A DNA stretch of 32,251 nt, from positions 1 through 32,251 of IMG/VR virus record IMGVR_UViG_3300030002_000075. One strand, 5' to 3'. The translations under genes were made by a program, and so were the position numbers. Source of the DNA: a virus. Positions within the stretch are counted from its first letter, which is position 1, and each line of letters opens with the position of its first letter. This document shows, in pieces, positions 8,347 to 14,926 of the stretch. Under the pieces are notes generated by a model that was given only the letters and a program-made list of their open reading frames with translations, was not told the origin of the DNA and made no database searches.

Positions 8347-8698
8347 TGTGGGTTAGGGCATCCCTCCGAGGGTTAGATATAATGCCAACAAGTCCCAAGA
8401 AGCAAATTTAAAACTTAGAACCAAGAACACCGTCCGGCGCGGCCTCTTGGTTCCCTCTATTTCTTTTTATTTATTTTTAGGTTAGGGGTTAGGGTAGGAT
8501 AGGGGTCCGGAGATTGGAAGAAGACCATTATTCTCCGAGACAAAGCCGCTGGCTCTGGATCACCATGAACTATCTTGGTTCGAATATCCTCGGACCCCTA
8601 ACCTATATCTCTAAAAAGTCCAGACATGGCTGAGGCCGCGTCGGTAGCGGCCTCAGGTGGGTTAGATGTGATTATGGCCCAGCGGATAGGTATGTCTA
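8347..8698. other. Non-coding element, copy A (candidate origin/packaging site or structured RNA)
   Basis: No convincing gene lies here. The stretch shares an ordered set of blocks with copy B. A 30-base block at 8418-8447 has 26 of 30 matches. A T-rich tract runs about 8453-8478. An 11-base arm (8478-8488) is complementary to 8595-8605. A 20-base block at 8539-8558 has 19 of 20 matches. GGTTAG or its complement occurs at 8351, 8371, 8480, 8487, 8598 and 8660. A 9-base arm (8418-8426) can pair with either 8445-8453 or 8573-8581. It may act as DNA (origin, packaging site) or as RNA; no good promoter for it is visible. Confidence 0.75.
8630..8656. repeat. Perfect 10-bp GC-rich hairpin in copy A
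   Basis: CTGAGGCCGC (8630-8639) and GCGGCCTCAG (8647-8656) flank a 7-base loop. On the minus strand it lies 42 bases after the stop of the 8699 gene, but the nearest T run (T5) is 12 bases further on, so it is a poor intrinsic terminator. Copy B has a GC hairpin in the same relative place. Confidence 0.8.
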
Positions 8699-9394
8699 TC
8701 AGTGAACAGTTGGGTCAATAGACATCGGTTTTGTGGGCTGTGTGGCGGCCATATCATCCCTATCAAACATGATGGCCTGTCCTTCATTTTCCCCCACTGC
8801 TTTGCAAATGTCAATATACGCTGCCATATGTGCGCATATCATAACCCCTAACGATTGGCTGTTGTTCCACACTTCATCGCCATGAGTTTCAAAATATCGA
8901 CCTAATTTACGAGAATGCATGCTAACAGCGATAACCGACGACACACCTGCCGACGTCTCTTTATATTCCCCGGTAAAAGGGTCGTGGTCAGAATGCCCGT
9001 GCTTGATGGCCATCAACATCTCAAAACAAGATGGTCTCACCTTTCCTGACAAAGCTATCTCCGCTGATTTTGCTCTTAGGTCATCATATCTGCGGGCATA
9101 TTCTTCTTTAGAGGTGGCTTCAGATATGCCCAGATATTTGTTCATAGCAACCGCAAGCATCCCGGCAACTATGATACACCCATTTCTAACATCAGAAATA
9201 GCATAATCAGAAAAAGCTTGAGGCCCTTTCCGCGCTACTTCTGAAAGGATGATTCTCGCTTCAAGAGCCGAGGCAACTATGATGCCAACTCGGTCATCAA
9301 GGCGAATATCTTTATCAAGGTTTAAGCTGAGGGCTAGACCGGCCACCACATGATAGATCAGGTTTTCTTTAAAAGGTTCTATATTGAGCTTCAT
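8699..9394 (-). CDS. Hypothetical protein, 231 residues
   Basis: I do not recognise the family. The protein is mostly helical, with an Ala/Val/Leu-rich N-terminal half (residues 14-85) that is amphipathic rather than a clear membrane segment. The middle holds several His/Asp residues (KHGHSDHDPFTGEY, about 131-144), and a C-terminal helical stretch is rich in Met and Ala. The start ATG at 9394 has AGGAGAA upstream and overlaps the stop of the hexapeptide-repeat gene as ATGA. It is the last gene of the operon that begins at the 10097 promoter. The histidine cluster could bind metal, but this is only suggested by composition. Confidence 0.75.
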   Translation of the reverse strand: MKLNIEPFKENLIYHVVAGLALSLNLDKDIRLDDRVGIIVASALEARIILSEVARKGPQAFSDYAISDVRNGCIIVAGMLAVAMNKYLGISEATSKEEYARRYDDLRAKSAEIALSGKVRPSCFEMLMAIKHGHSDHDPFTGEYKETSAGVSSVIAVSMHSRKLGRYFETHGDEVWNNSQSLGVMICAHMAAYIDICKAVGENEGQAIMFDRDDMAATQPTKPMSIDPTVH

Positions 9395-9891
9395 TTGGTT
9401 CTCCTGTGTGATTCTTTTTCTCGACGAATTACATCTTGGTGCGGGTCAACCGCTAAGTCGGGTCGTCCTGACAAAAACATGGACCCGACCCCCACAATAA
9501 CTGGTCGCGTGAATGTGGGCCTATCACCGAACCAAGATTGGTCCCCGATGCGGATGTGGCTTCCCATAAACGAGCAACGATCCCCGAACGTACACTCACT
9601 GCCGAATGATGAGCCATTATTGAAGATAGCCCCTTTTAGGGTGTAGGTGTGGTGGCCGAAATAGCACCCTGCCCCGAACGATACGTCATTCTGGATTCTC
9701 GCCCGGTTCCCGATCACACAATGAGTGCCCACTAAAGAGTGGTGGCCGAACGACACACCATCCCCAAACCGGCATCTATTGCCGATGTGGCAGTGATGGC
9801 CTATCTCAGAATAGTTAGGGAAAATGGTGTCTTCACCCACCATCGTAAACGGCGGAACGATATACCCGCCACGAAGATTTTTGTCGAACAT
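9391..9891 (-). CDS. Hexapeptide-repeat left-handed beta-helix protein (short)
   Basis: Most of this 166-residue protein is a run of six-residue repeats of the form [FIV]-G-x-x-[CSAV]-x, for example IGNRCR-FGDGVS-FGHHSL, from about residue 24 to 130. This is the signature of a left-handed parallel beta-helix, as in LpxA-type acyltransferases. Phe at the repeat apex is unusually frequent. No acyltransferase catalytic context is evident, so a structural or binding role is equally possible. GAGGG precedes ATG 9891, one base after the upstream stop. A larger relative is encoded at 10484-11155. Confidence 0.85.
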   Translation of the reverse strand: MFDKNLRGGYIVPPFTMVGEDTIFPNYSEIGHHCHIGNRCRFGDGVSFGHHSLVGTHCVIGNRARIQNDVSFGAGCYFGHHTYTLKGAIFNNGSSFGSECTFGDRCSFMGSHIRIGDQSWFGDRPTFTRPVIVGVGSMFLSGRPDLAVDPHQDVIRREKESHRRTK

Positions 9892-10068
9892 CTATTTGCC
9901 CTCGGAAATGTTGCTAAGCATTTTATTTATGTCGATGCACATCGAGGCGTTTGCGGCTGCTTCTTCGTTGCTGTGGTCGCACATAAGCTGCAGAAGCAAC
10001 TCATTTTGGAAGCTGATCAGAGCCATTTTAACAGTCAGTATTTGGCTCGGCGTAAGGTCTAGTTTCAT
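9892..10068 (-). CDS. Small hypothetical protein, 58 residues
   Basis: This is the first gene of its operon. ATG 10068 has GGAGAG four bases upstream, while upstream in-frame ATGs (10098, 10125) overlap the promoter's core elements and cannot be used. The protein is helical, starting MKLDLTPSQILTVKMAL, with an amphipathic helix and an Asn/Ala-rich centre. Its length and the pairing of two helices would suit a small DNA-binding or partner protein, but no family is recognised. It is followed immediately by the short hexapeptide-repeat gene. Confidence 0.65.
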   Translation of the reverse strand: MKLDLTPSQILTVKMALISFQNELLLQLMCDHSNEEAAANASMCIDINKMLSNISEGK

Positions 10069-10096
10069 TATACTCTCCGGTGTGTTTGATGTAATC

Positions 10097-10125
10097 ATTA
10101 TACCACATTTTTGAAATGCTGTCAA
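10097..10125 (-). promoter_or_regulatory. Sigma-70 promoter
   Basis: On the minus strand TTGACA (10120-10125) and TATAAT (10097-10102) are 17 bases apart, with TGTGG before the -10. It drives the genes ending at 9892, 9391 and 8699. Confidence 0.9.
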
Positions 10126-10218
10126 TCATATATCGCATCAATGAGAGACACGGGAAGGCGTTTTGTATTTTTGAGGTATATCTGTGGGGATGTAGGTCAG
10201 AAAGACAAAGGGAGAAAG

Positions 10219-10245
10219 CCGGGGAAAGCTCGTTGGCCGCCCCGG
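10219..10245 (-). terminator. Possible terminator after the 10260 gene
   Basis: CCGGGG (10219-10224) pairs with CCCCGG (10240-10245) over a 15-base loop. On the minus strand it is followed by a T/C-rich run. The 134-base gap 10126-10259 holds no gene I can support. Weak call because the T run is interrupted. Confidence 0.4.
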
Positions 10246-10259
10246 AATAGTGCGCAGGT

Positions 10260-10487
10260 TTATTTGATTTGTGACGCCATGATCTCTTGGCGTTCGCTTT
10301 CTTTAAGGCCGAGCCACACTTTAGCTAACTGACGAGAACGCTCTTTGCTGTGGCCTTTCTCCATAAACAGTTTAATCAATGTCTTTTTACTGCGACCCTT
10401 ATAAAAACTGTTGGGACCCTTACGGGGCTGATGGCTATCGGCAGGCCACACCTCGGGCTTGTCTTGAACTATTTCATGCGGGATCAT
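10260..10487 (-). CDS. Small basic hypothetical protein, 75 residues
   Basis: This 75-residue, Lys/Arg-rich protein starts at ATG 10487, overlapping the TGA of the large hexapeptide-repeat gene (ATGA). The central part (RSKKTLIKLFMEKGHSKER) looks like a helix-turn-helix-sized helical pair followed by a third helix (LAKVWLGLKESERQEIM). A nucleic-acid-binding role is plausible from charge and size. No family is recognised. It ends the operon from the 12089 promoter and is followed by a possible terminator. Confidence 0.7.
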   Translation of the reverse strand: MIPHEIVQDKPEVWPADSHQPRKGPNSFYKGRSKKTLIKLFMEKGHSKERSRQLAKVWLGLKESERQEIMASQIK

Positions 10488-11155
10488 TCATCACCTCTGC
10501 TGCCAATGATGCATTTGCTCTGGACTACTGGATGTCTTCCCTTCCAGCCGTCCTCAATAGTGACACCTGTCTCCAAATGGACGGGGGCCTCAAACGTAGC
10601 TAAAACATCAACAACCGAGTCTTGGCCTATTCTGGCACTGCCGTGGAAACTGGAGTTAGCCCCGACATAACATCTGCTCCCCAAAACTCCCCCAAACCAG
10701 AAAGTAGCGCATTCTCCGATGACAGTGCGGCTCCCCACCACTATTGCATTGAATTTGGAATGGCCGCCGATATTGCAGCGTTGACCGATGGTAGTATGCC
10801 CGCGAAACAGACATGAACAACCGATAAACACATCATCAGCCACGACCACACCATTGAAACCGCAAAAGCCCCCAATAACGCTTCTGAACCCGATAGAACA
10901 ACCAATACCAAACGACGCGTAACTACCAATGCGGCATCTTGAACCAAATGAGCAATATGCTCCGAACGAACAATTAGTGCCGAAAACGACACCATCCATG
11001 AACGCGCAGTTGTCGCCGAATCTGGTGTCATCAGGAATGACGCTGCCTGCGGGTATTACTGTACAATCCGGGATTTCATACCCATAAACATTTTCGTTTT
11101 GTGCGTTAGAGCTTACTACGCGCTTAGGGAATCTTGTGACATCAAAATGACTCAT
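10484..11155 (-). CDS. Hexapeptide-repeat left-handed beta-helix protein (long)
   Basis: The 223-residue product contains roughly 25 hexapeptide turns from about residue 28 to 190, such as FGTNCS-FGAYCS-FGSRCR and IGQRCN-IGGHSK. It is longer than its neighbour at 9391-9891, and many repeats carry Cys or Ser at the fifth position. A left-handed beta-helix is expected. The C-terminal segment (about 190-223) departs from the repeat and may cap the helix. The N-terminus has a DVTRFPKRVVSSNAQ stretch of unknown role. ATG 11155 has TGGAGAG five bases upstream; an in-frame GTG at 11176 lies before this Shine-Dalgarno. Function is unknown. Confidence 0.85.
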   Translation of the reverse strand: MSHFDVTRFPKRVVSSNAQNENVYGYEIPDCTVIPAGSVIPDDTRFGDNCAFMDGVVFGTNCSFGAYCSFGSRCRIGSYASFGIGCSIGFRSVIGGFCGFNGVVVADDVFIGCSCLFRGHTTIGQRCNIGGHSKFNAIVVGSRTVIGECATFWFGGVLGSRCYVGANSSFHGSARIGQDSVVDVLATFEAPVHLETGVTIEDGWKGRHPVVQSKCIIGSRGDE

Positions 11156-11191
11156 TTTATCTCTCCAGACAACCACGTCCTTGTGGTCGCA

Positions 11192-11494
11192 TTACTTAAT
11201 TAAAGTATAGCCGCGTTCAAAAATATGGGCAGGGGAGTATGACACATAACCGTCATCATACGTTACTATGTAACCACCTACCTGCGGGTGATGCTTGTCC
11301 AGCCACCCCTGTTCCACATAGAAAGGAACATAACCTTCTTCAGCAGGAGTTACAACAGCACCATCAGAAAGACAGCCTACTGCGTTATTCACACGTTTAA
11401 ATTGCAGGGTGATGACTTTGATTTGCAATGCCGAAACTTCTTTGTGGCACTTATATTTGGGCATTGCAACGCGCCCGATCAGATTATCAGCCAT
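11192..11494 (-). CDS. Hypothetical phage protein with a small beta domain
   Basis: The 100-residue product starts at ATG 11494, overlapping the end of the upstream gene by 8 bases, with an AGGGGC Shine-Dalgarno. MPKYKCHKEVSALQIKVI (residues 11-28) followed near the end by GGYIVTYDDGYVSYSPAHIF (about 74-93) is an arrangement I have seen in many small phage proteins of unknown function. That C-terminal block probably folds as a small beta module. It is co-transcribed with 11487-11789. Confidence 0.75.
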   Translation of the reverse strand: MADNLIGRVAMPKYKCHKEVSALQIKVITLQFKRVNNAVGCLSDGAVVTPAEEGYVPFYVEQGWLDKHHPQVGGYIVTYDDGYVSYSPAHIFERGYTLIK

Positions 11495-11789
11495 TTTGCG
11501 CCCCTGATGCAATAAATTTGGCGAATTCGAGATGGAGATCGTCAAGATGCCACACAGCCATCCCGTCCAACATCCCACTCCTCCCGCTTTCAACTTCGCA
11601 GCCAAGCGCTTCAGCTGCTGCCTCTTTGGTGCTAAACAAAGGCAGGCTCCAAGCGCCGATGTCGCCGTTCTCTTCGACATACATCGTTTTAGCGAAGTCG
11701 ATAACGCCGCGTTTTTTGTTGACTTTGCCGATCACAAATTTAGGCAAATGATCGTAGTCAACATTTTCTACGTTGGTATTCTTTTCCAT
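11487..11789 (-). CDS. Hypothetical protein, 100 residues
   Basis: GAGGAG lies seven bases before ATG 11789, one base after the upstream stop. The protein is acidic in its N-terminal part (ENVDYDHLPKFVIGKV) and has a central mixed alpha/beta segment with TMYVEENGDIGAWSLPLF and FSTKEAAAEALG. A strand followed by an alanine-rich helix is typical of small phage accessory proteins. I do not recognise a family. Its gene overlaps the start of the next gene, which suggests coupled translation. Confidence 0.7.
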   Translation of the reverse strand: MEKNTNVENVDYDHLPKFVIGKVNKKRGVIDFAKTMYVEENGDIGAWSLPLFSTKEAAAEALGCEVESGRSGMLDGMAVWHLDDLHLEFAKFIASGAQNG

Positions 11790-12065
11790 TCAAAACTCCT
11801 CATATTTTACAAAAGGGTACTTGTTCATCGATGAGTGTTCACGTCCGCATTTGGGGCATTTGTGAATATAATAGTTAGGCATAGCCGCATCTCGCACATA
11901 AGGCATTGGTATTTGACACGGTTGGCAGATAATGCGGACCCTGACGGGATATACGTCCATCACATCTTCAGCGACGTTCACGCCTACTCGCGGTGCGCCG
12001 GGGATATACCGTTTGGTGGGGGATTTCAAAAAATCTTTTACCGCAGACACGATTTTATTGAGCAT
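11790..12065 (-). CDS. Small zinc-ribbon protein
   Basis: This 91-residue product has two CxxC knuckles, CQPC (47-50) and CPKC (70-73), 19 residues apart, which is a classical zinc ribbon. The N-terminal part is an amphipathic helix (1-18). ATG 12065 has GGAGG five bases upstream. An earlier in-frame ATG (12098) overlaps the spacer and -10 region of the promoter at 12089-12117 and is rejected. Zinc ribbons of this size often contact nucleic acid or a host RNA polymerase subunit, but which applies here is not visible. Confidence 0.75.
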   Translation of the reverse strand: MLNKIVSAVKDFLKSPTKRYIPGAPRVGVNVAEDVMDVYPVRVRIICQPCQIPMPYVRDAAMPNYYIHKCPKCGREHSSMNKYPFVKYEEF

Positions 12066-12088
12066 TTGAACCTCCAAGTTGAATTGAT

Positions 12089-12117
12089 ATTTTATCACAT
12101 CACGGCGTTTTTGTCAA
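12089..12117 (-). promoter_or_regulatory. Sigma-70 promoter overlapping a stop codon
   Basis: On the minus strand TTGACA (12112-12117) and TAAAAT (12089-12094) are 17 bases apart. The TGA stop of the 12095-12613 gene forms the TGn of the extended -10. It drives the genes from 12065 down to 10260. Confidence 0.85.
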
Positions 12118-12613
12118 TATCTGCATGGGACACAGGGACTAACTTAACCGCACGAGGAACGTTAGTGATATCCACAACTTTATGTAGGCTATATTCCCAA
12201 CAACCCATACCATAAAGCCCTGACGACACAGAAGACATTACGACACGGGAATCAGCTTCTTTGTTTTCTAGACGCCACACACCATTAAGGGTATTTCTTA
12301 CAGGCATCTCGCTAAATGACCTGACACAACCATTCTTATCCCAAGCCACGTAAGAATGGCTAAAGTGGACCATCTTTGCGATGCTATCAAGCGAGAATGG
12401 CGCACACTCAACTTCATTGCGCAGAACGGAGATGCCCTCAGTTGTGATATCCAGCGCCCCGGCGTATTTAGCTAGGGCGCTTACCGATAGGTCAAATGCT
12501 TCTTTATCCGACATAATGTTAATCGCCGCCATGCGCAGAAGGGAATTGATGTAATCTGTTACGCCATCTACTGTTGTCTCATCGAACATGGAATTACTTA
12601 TACTTATTGCCAT
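12095..12613 (-). CDS. Hypothetical protein, 172 residues
   Basis: ATG 12613 follows CGGAGAA at good spacing; an in-frame start further upstream would overlap the small membrane-protein gene and lacks a Shine-Dalgarno. The N-terminal half is helical (MFDETTVDGVTDYINSLL, then an Ala-rich helix). The C-terminal half contains alternating strand-like segments with conserved-looking Trp and Gly residues (YVAWDKNGCVRSF, GLYGMGCWEY). No family recognised. Two neighbouring genes (13870-14298 and 14494-14865) encode proteins of similar size and mixed composition, but I see no clear homology. Confidence 0.7.
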   Translation of the reverse strand: MAISISNSMFDETTVDGVTDYINSLLRMAAINIMSDKEAFDLSVSALAKYAGALDITTEGISVLRNEVECAPFSLDSIAKMVHFSHSYVAWDKNGCVRSFSEMPVRNTLNGVWRLENKEADSRVVMSSVSSGLYGMGCWEYSLHKVVDITNVPRAVKLVPVSHADIDKNAVM

Positions 12614-12626
12614 AGCTATTCTCCGA

Positions 12627-12725
12627 TCAATCTTCAGGTAGCAACAGGCCAAGAATGATAAGCGCCATCGCCACTACTAAACATGGAGGGACACCTAGAA
12701 GCGAACCTCTAATTGCCCAGTCCAT
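12627..12725 (-). CDS. 32-residue single-span membrane protein
   Basis: This short gene lies in the gap between two longer ones. ATG 12725 lies 4 bases after the upstream TGA stop (12730-12732), and the TGA stop is at 12627-12629. The sequence begins MDWAIRGSLLGVPPC and continues as one hydrophobic helix to an acidic end (LPED). The layout, short basic N-terminus then about 20 apolar residues, predicts one membrane span. There is no strong Shine-Dalgarno, so translation probably depends on coupling to the 12730-13023 gene. A holin-like or regulatory membrane peptide is possible; nothing here decides it. Confidence 0.55.
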   Translation of the reverse strand: MDWAIRGSLLGVPPCLVVAMALIILGLLLPED

Positions 12726-12729
12726 GATT

Positions 12730-13023
12730 TCAAACAGTTGGATTTTTGCTGTTGTGTTTAACCACTGCAGCGTGTTCTCTACATAGTCCATGCGGTTTTT
12801 TCCCCAGCGGAGTGAACCGCACTGTTATTCTAGACCCCTGCTCTACCGGAAGGTTGCAAACCTGCTTAATCACACCGATAGACAGCATCATTTTAACATC
12901 ACTATCAACAACAATAGAAACTTGCTCGGAGTTTTTGATGCCGCCCATCACGGCGTTGGCTTGACGGCGCACCTGAGAATCGATATAGCGCCAAATGGTC
13001 CACTGCCTACGAGTCATTTGCAT
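12730..13023 (-). CDS. Hypothetical basic protein, 97 residues
   Basis: First gene after the promoter at 13086-13114. The N-terminus is basic and aromatic (MTRRQWTIWRYIDSQVRRQ), followed by strand-helix segments (VSIVVDSDVKMMLSIG) and a Lys/His-rich tail. Two close ATGs (13023 and 13017) are possible; the Shine-Dalgarno is weak for both. The charge and short beta segment would suit a nucleic-acid contact. No family recognised. It is immediately followed by the 32-residue membrane gene. Confidence 0.65.
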   Translation of the reverse strand: MQMTRRQWTIWRYIDSQVRRQANAVMGGIKNSEQVSIVVDSDVKMMLSIGVIKQVCNLPVEQGSRITVRFTPLGKKPHGLCREHAAVVKHNSKNPTV

Positions 13024-13085
13024 CTTTGCATCTCAGGTGGTTACGGCCACCTGCCCGGCGATGGACAGCCCATTACGCAAAAAAC

Positions 13086-13114
13086 ATTATAACACAAAAG
13101 ACACCGCCGCGCAA
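13086..13114 (-). promoter_or_regulatory. Sigma-70 promoter with TTGCGC -35
   Basis: On the minus strand TTGCGC (13109-13114) and TATAAT (13086-13091) are 17 bases apart, with TGTGT before the -10. The -35 abuts the stop codon of the nuclease gene at 13115. The same -35 variant occurs at 30570. Confidence 0.8.
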
Positions 13115-13870
13115 TCACTTAAGCGCTAGACACATCTTTTGCACCAGAGCAAGGGAACCTTTTAGGCTCGTCTCTACGTCATCAATCCCTTGCCAAGAGT
13201 CCAAAGCTCCTGACTCAGCTATTTTGAGGACCCTCGAAAATTTTTCGGCGTTCCATTTATATGACGTAAGGTCAATTCCAGTAGCTTCTTTTATTTTTAC
13301 CAATGTATTAAGAGCGTCACACTGGCTTTCGCGCATTCTGTCGATTTGGCGCTTTAGGTTAGCGTCGATCATTGACCTCTCTTTATCAATGGCTTTGTTG
13401 ATGATCTCCATATTGGCCTTTTCATCGGCCTTGGCCGCAGAACGCAACAGAGATGCTACAAAGGGCTTGCCCATGGTTATTGATAGTGTTTTAGCTGCGG
13501 GCAGTACCGTTGTCAACCTGCCTTTTTCATCCACTTCCATCAACCCCCAAGTATCCGGGAGAGTGCCGGGGTTATCAACAAGGCCCGTAGGAGTGACCAG
13601 CCACCAGTAGTCGCAGTATTGAGCAACGCTTTCAGCTTTATCGGGACACGCCAGCTCTTTTTTCAAATCACCGCGAGACACTTTTATTTCAAAGCCATGG
13701 ACAGAAAGACCCCGGCTAGGGTACATATTCATCGCCAACCCATCTGCCCAACGGCGTTGAGCGGCACCTGTACCATCAGCCACTTCGAAGAAAAGCGCCC
13801 ATTCAGGCTGGACGTAGCGAGAACGAAGAGCAGCCCTTATCTGAGCTGCGTTAAGTTTTAATATAGCCAT
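13115..13870 (-). CDS. MmcB-like PD-(D/E)XK nuclease family protein
   Basis: The N-terminal domain (about 1-130) has a recognisable PD-(D/E)XK layout: E29, then RRWADGLAMNMYPS with D43, then VHGFEIKVSRGDLKKEL with the E61-x-K63 pair, followed by YCDYWWLVTP. This resembles the MmcB family of DNA-repair nuclease-like proteins. The C-terminal 120 residues are helical with many charged residues and no known domain. The start at 13870/13873 overlaps the upstream stop within ATGATGG; GGGGAA is the Shine-Dalgarno. It may process phage or host DNA, but cleavage activity is inferred from the motif only. Confidence 0.75.
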   Translation of the reverse strand: MAILKLNAAQIRAALRSRYVQPEWALFFEVADGTGAAQRRWADGLAMNMYPSRGLSVHGFEIKVSRGDLKKELACPDKAESVAQYCDYWWLVTPTGLVDNPGTLPDTWGLMEVDEKGRLTTVLPAAKTLSITMGKPFVASLLRSAAKADEKANMEIINKAIDKERSMIDANLKRQIDRMRESQCDALNTLVKIKEATGIDLTSYKWNAEKFSRVLKIAESGALDSWQGIDDVETSLKGSLALVQKMCLALK

Positions 13871-14298
13871 CATTTCCCCGATAAGTCGAAGTGTAATTTT
13901 TCGATGTTTTTGTTGATAGCGGCTACACTGCATAATAATGCAAGCCAAGTAGTAGCGTCGTTTTTAAGCCAATGTCCGGGGCCTATGCCATCTTCATCAA
14001 AGAAATGGAGATCGGAGGGTACTGCAAGATGTTTAACTACATGCATAGGGACGGCGATAGTGTTGATGCCATCATTGAAATAATGAAGAGCGTTATTAAC
14101 GGTTCGCGGTGAATATTCACCCGCAGTTTCGATACGACCCCGATACCCGCAGCAATTAGGCCCCCACATTTTGATATACTTATCATCAGACGCCGTATTC
14201 GCTACGCTGATGATAACATAATTGTAGGATAATTCTGTGGCTTTCTTTGCTATGTAAGAAGCGTCAATAATAATTTTAACCGTAGACTTACCCATCAT
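13870..14298 (-). CDS. Hypothetical protein, 142 residues
   Basis: The protein starts at 14298 (or 14295, a second ATG directly adjacent), overlapping the stop of the previous gene, after GGAGC. It has mixed strands and helices, with a CCGYRGRIETAGEYSPRTV block (about 50-68). The central part of that block, RxxTAGE[YF][ST]P, recurs at about residue 100 of the 19241-19684 protein, which suggests a shared short motif or distant relatedness. A helix with DATTWLALLCSVAAI lies near the C-terminus. No named family recognised. Confidence 0.7.
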   Translation of the reverse strand: MMGKSTVKIIIDASYIAKKATELSYNYVIISVANTASDDKYIKMWGPNCCGYRGRIETAGEYSPRTVNNALHYFNDGINTIAVPMHVVKHLAVPSDLHFFDEDGIGPGHWLKNDATTWLALLCSVAAINKNIEKLHFDLSGK

Positions 14299-14504
14299 TC
14301 GCTCCAGTGGGCATCATATGCCAGCTTTATAGCTTTTTCAAACGTATCGGCGTACTCAGACCACAATGTTTTACCATTGCAGGTGCTGCGGATAATATAC
14401 ACGCCAGTAGCGTCATCTTGGAACAGAGTTATTACGGTGTCGGTTCCGTTCTCAACATGTCCCATCAAATTCCGCAGCATGGCAATAGTAGTTTCAGTTC
14501 CCAT
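14295..14504 (-). CDS. Small hypothetical protein, 69 residues
   Basis: AGGAGAA is correctly placed before ATG 14504, and the gene overlaps both neighbours (14494-14504 and 14295-14298). The sequence predicts helix (TTIAMLRNLMGHVENG), then two or three strands (VITLFQDDATGVYIIRS), then a helix (YADTFEKAIKLAYDAHWSE). This compact alpha-beta-alpha plan is common in small phage modulators. No family recognised. Confidence 0.7.
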   Translation of the reverse strand: MGTETTIAMLRNLMGHVENGTDTVITLFQDDATGVYIIRSTCNGKTLWSEYADTFEKAIKLAYDAHWSE

Positions 14505-14865
14505 TATCTTCTCCTATCTGGCGGTCACATTCATCAATCAGAGAATTAAGCATATCATTGTAGGCGTTCAATCCGGGGATGATACGCATAACTTGGCAAG
14601 GCATAAAGCACATCGCGGCATAATGCTCTGCGGCCTCTTTCGATTGAAATACCGAAAAATTTGCTAGCGACGCCGGGACAACACTACATACCATGCCTGC
14701 GTCCCATGGGTGTGTCCCCTTAGCGACGCGCATCAGGGTGGAGTTGCCTACTATTACGTAGTTTTCGCCGTACAGGCTTTTGTTAGTAGCTTTCAGATTA
14801 AACACCGCATCGCGACTTGCTTGTGTGGCCGCGCGTACCGCCTGTAAAAACTCTTTATGATCCAT
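14494..14865 (-). CDS. Hypothetical protein, 123 residues
   Basis: First gene after the 14894-14922 promoter. ATG 14865 has AGAGG upstream; an in-frame ATG at 14922 lies inside the -35 box. The N-terminus is an alanine-rich helix (EFLQAVRAATQASRDAV), followed by strands (ENYVIVGNSTLMRV), and a helix near residues 80-90 (FQSKEAAEHYAAMCF). The combination of short strand and alanine helix resembles the 11487-11789 protein in style, not in clear sequence identity. Function unknown. Confidence 0.7.
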   Translation of the reverse strand: MDHKEFLQAVRAATQASRDAVFNLKATNKSLYGENYVIVGNSTLMRVAKGTHPWDAGMVCSVVPASLANFSVFQSKEAAEHYAAMCFMPCQVMRIIPGLNAYNDMLNSLIDECDRQIGEDNGN

Positions 14866-14893
14866 TTTAACCTCTACATTGAGCCAAAACACC

Positions 14894-14922
14894 ATTGTAC
14901 CACGCTTTGGCCCCCATGTCAA
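14894..14922 (-). promoter_or_regulatory. Sigma-70 promoter
   Basis: On the minus strand TTGACA (14917-14922) and TACAAT (14894-14899) are 17 bases apart, with CGTGG before the -10. It drives the genes from 14865 to 13115. Confidence 0.87.
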
Positions 14923-14926
14923 TTAT

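Noticed and set aside
8378-8383. TATAAT in copy A on the plus strand as a promoter for a structured RNA
   Set aside because: No acceptable -35 at 16-18 bases upstream and no extended -10, unlike the other promoters in this genome.
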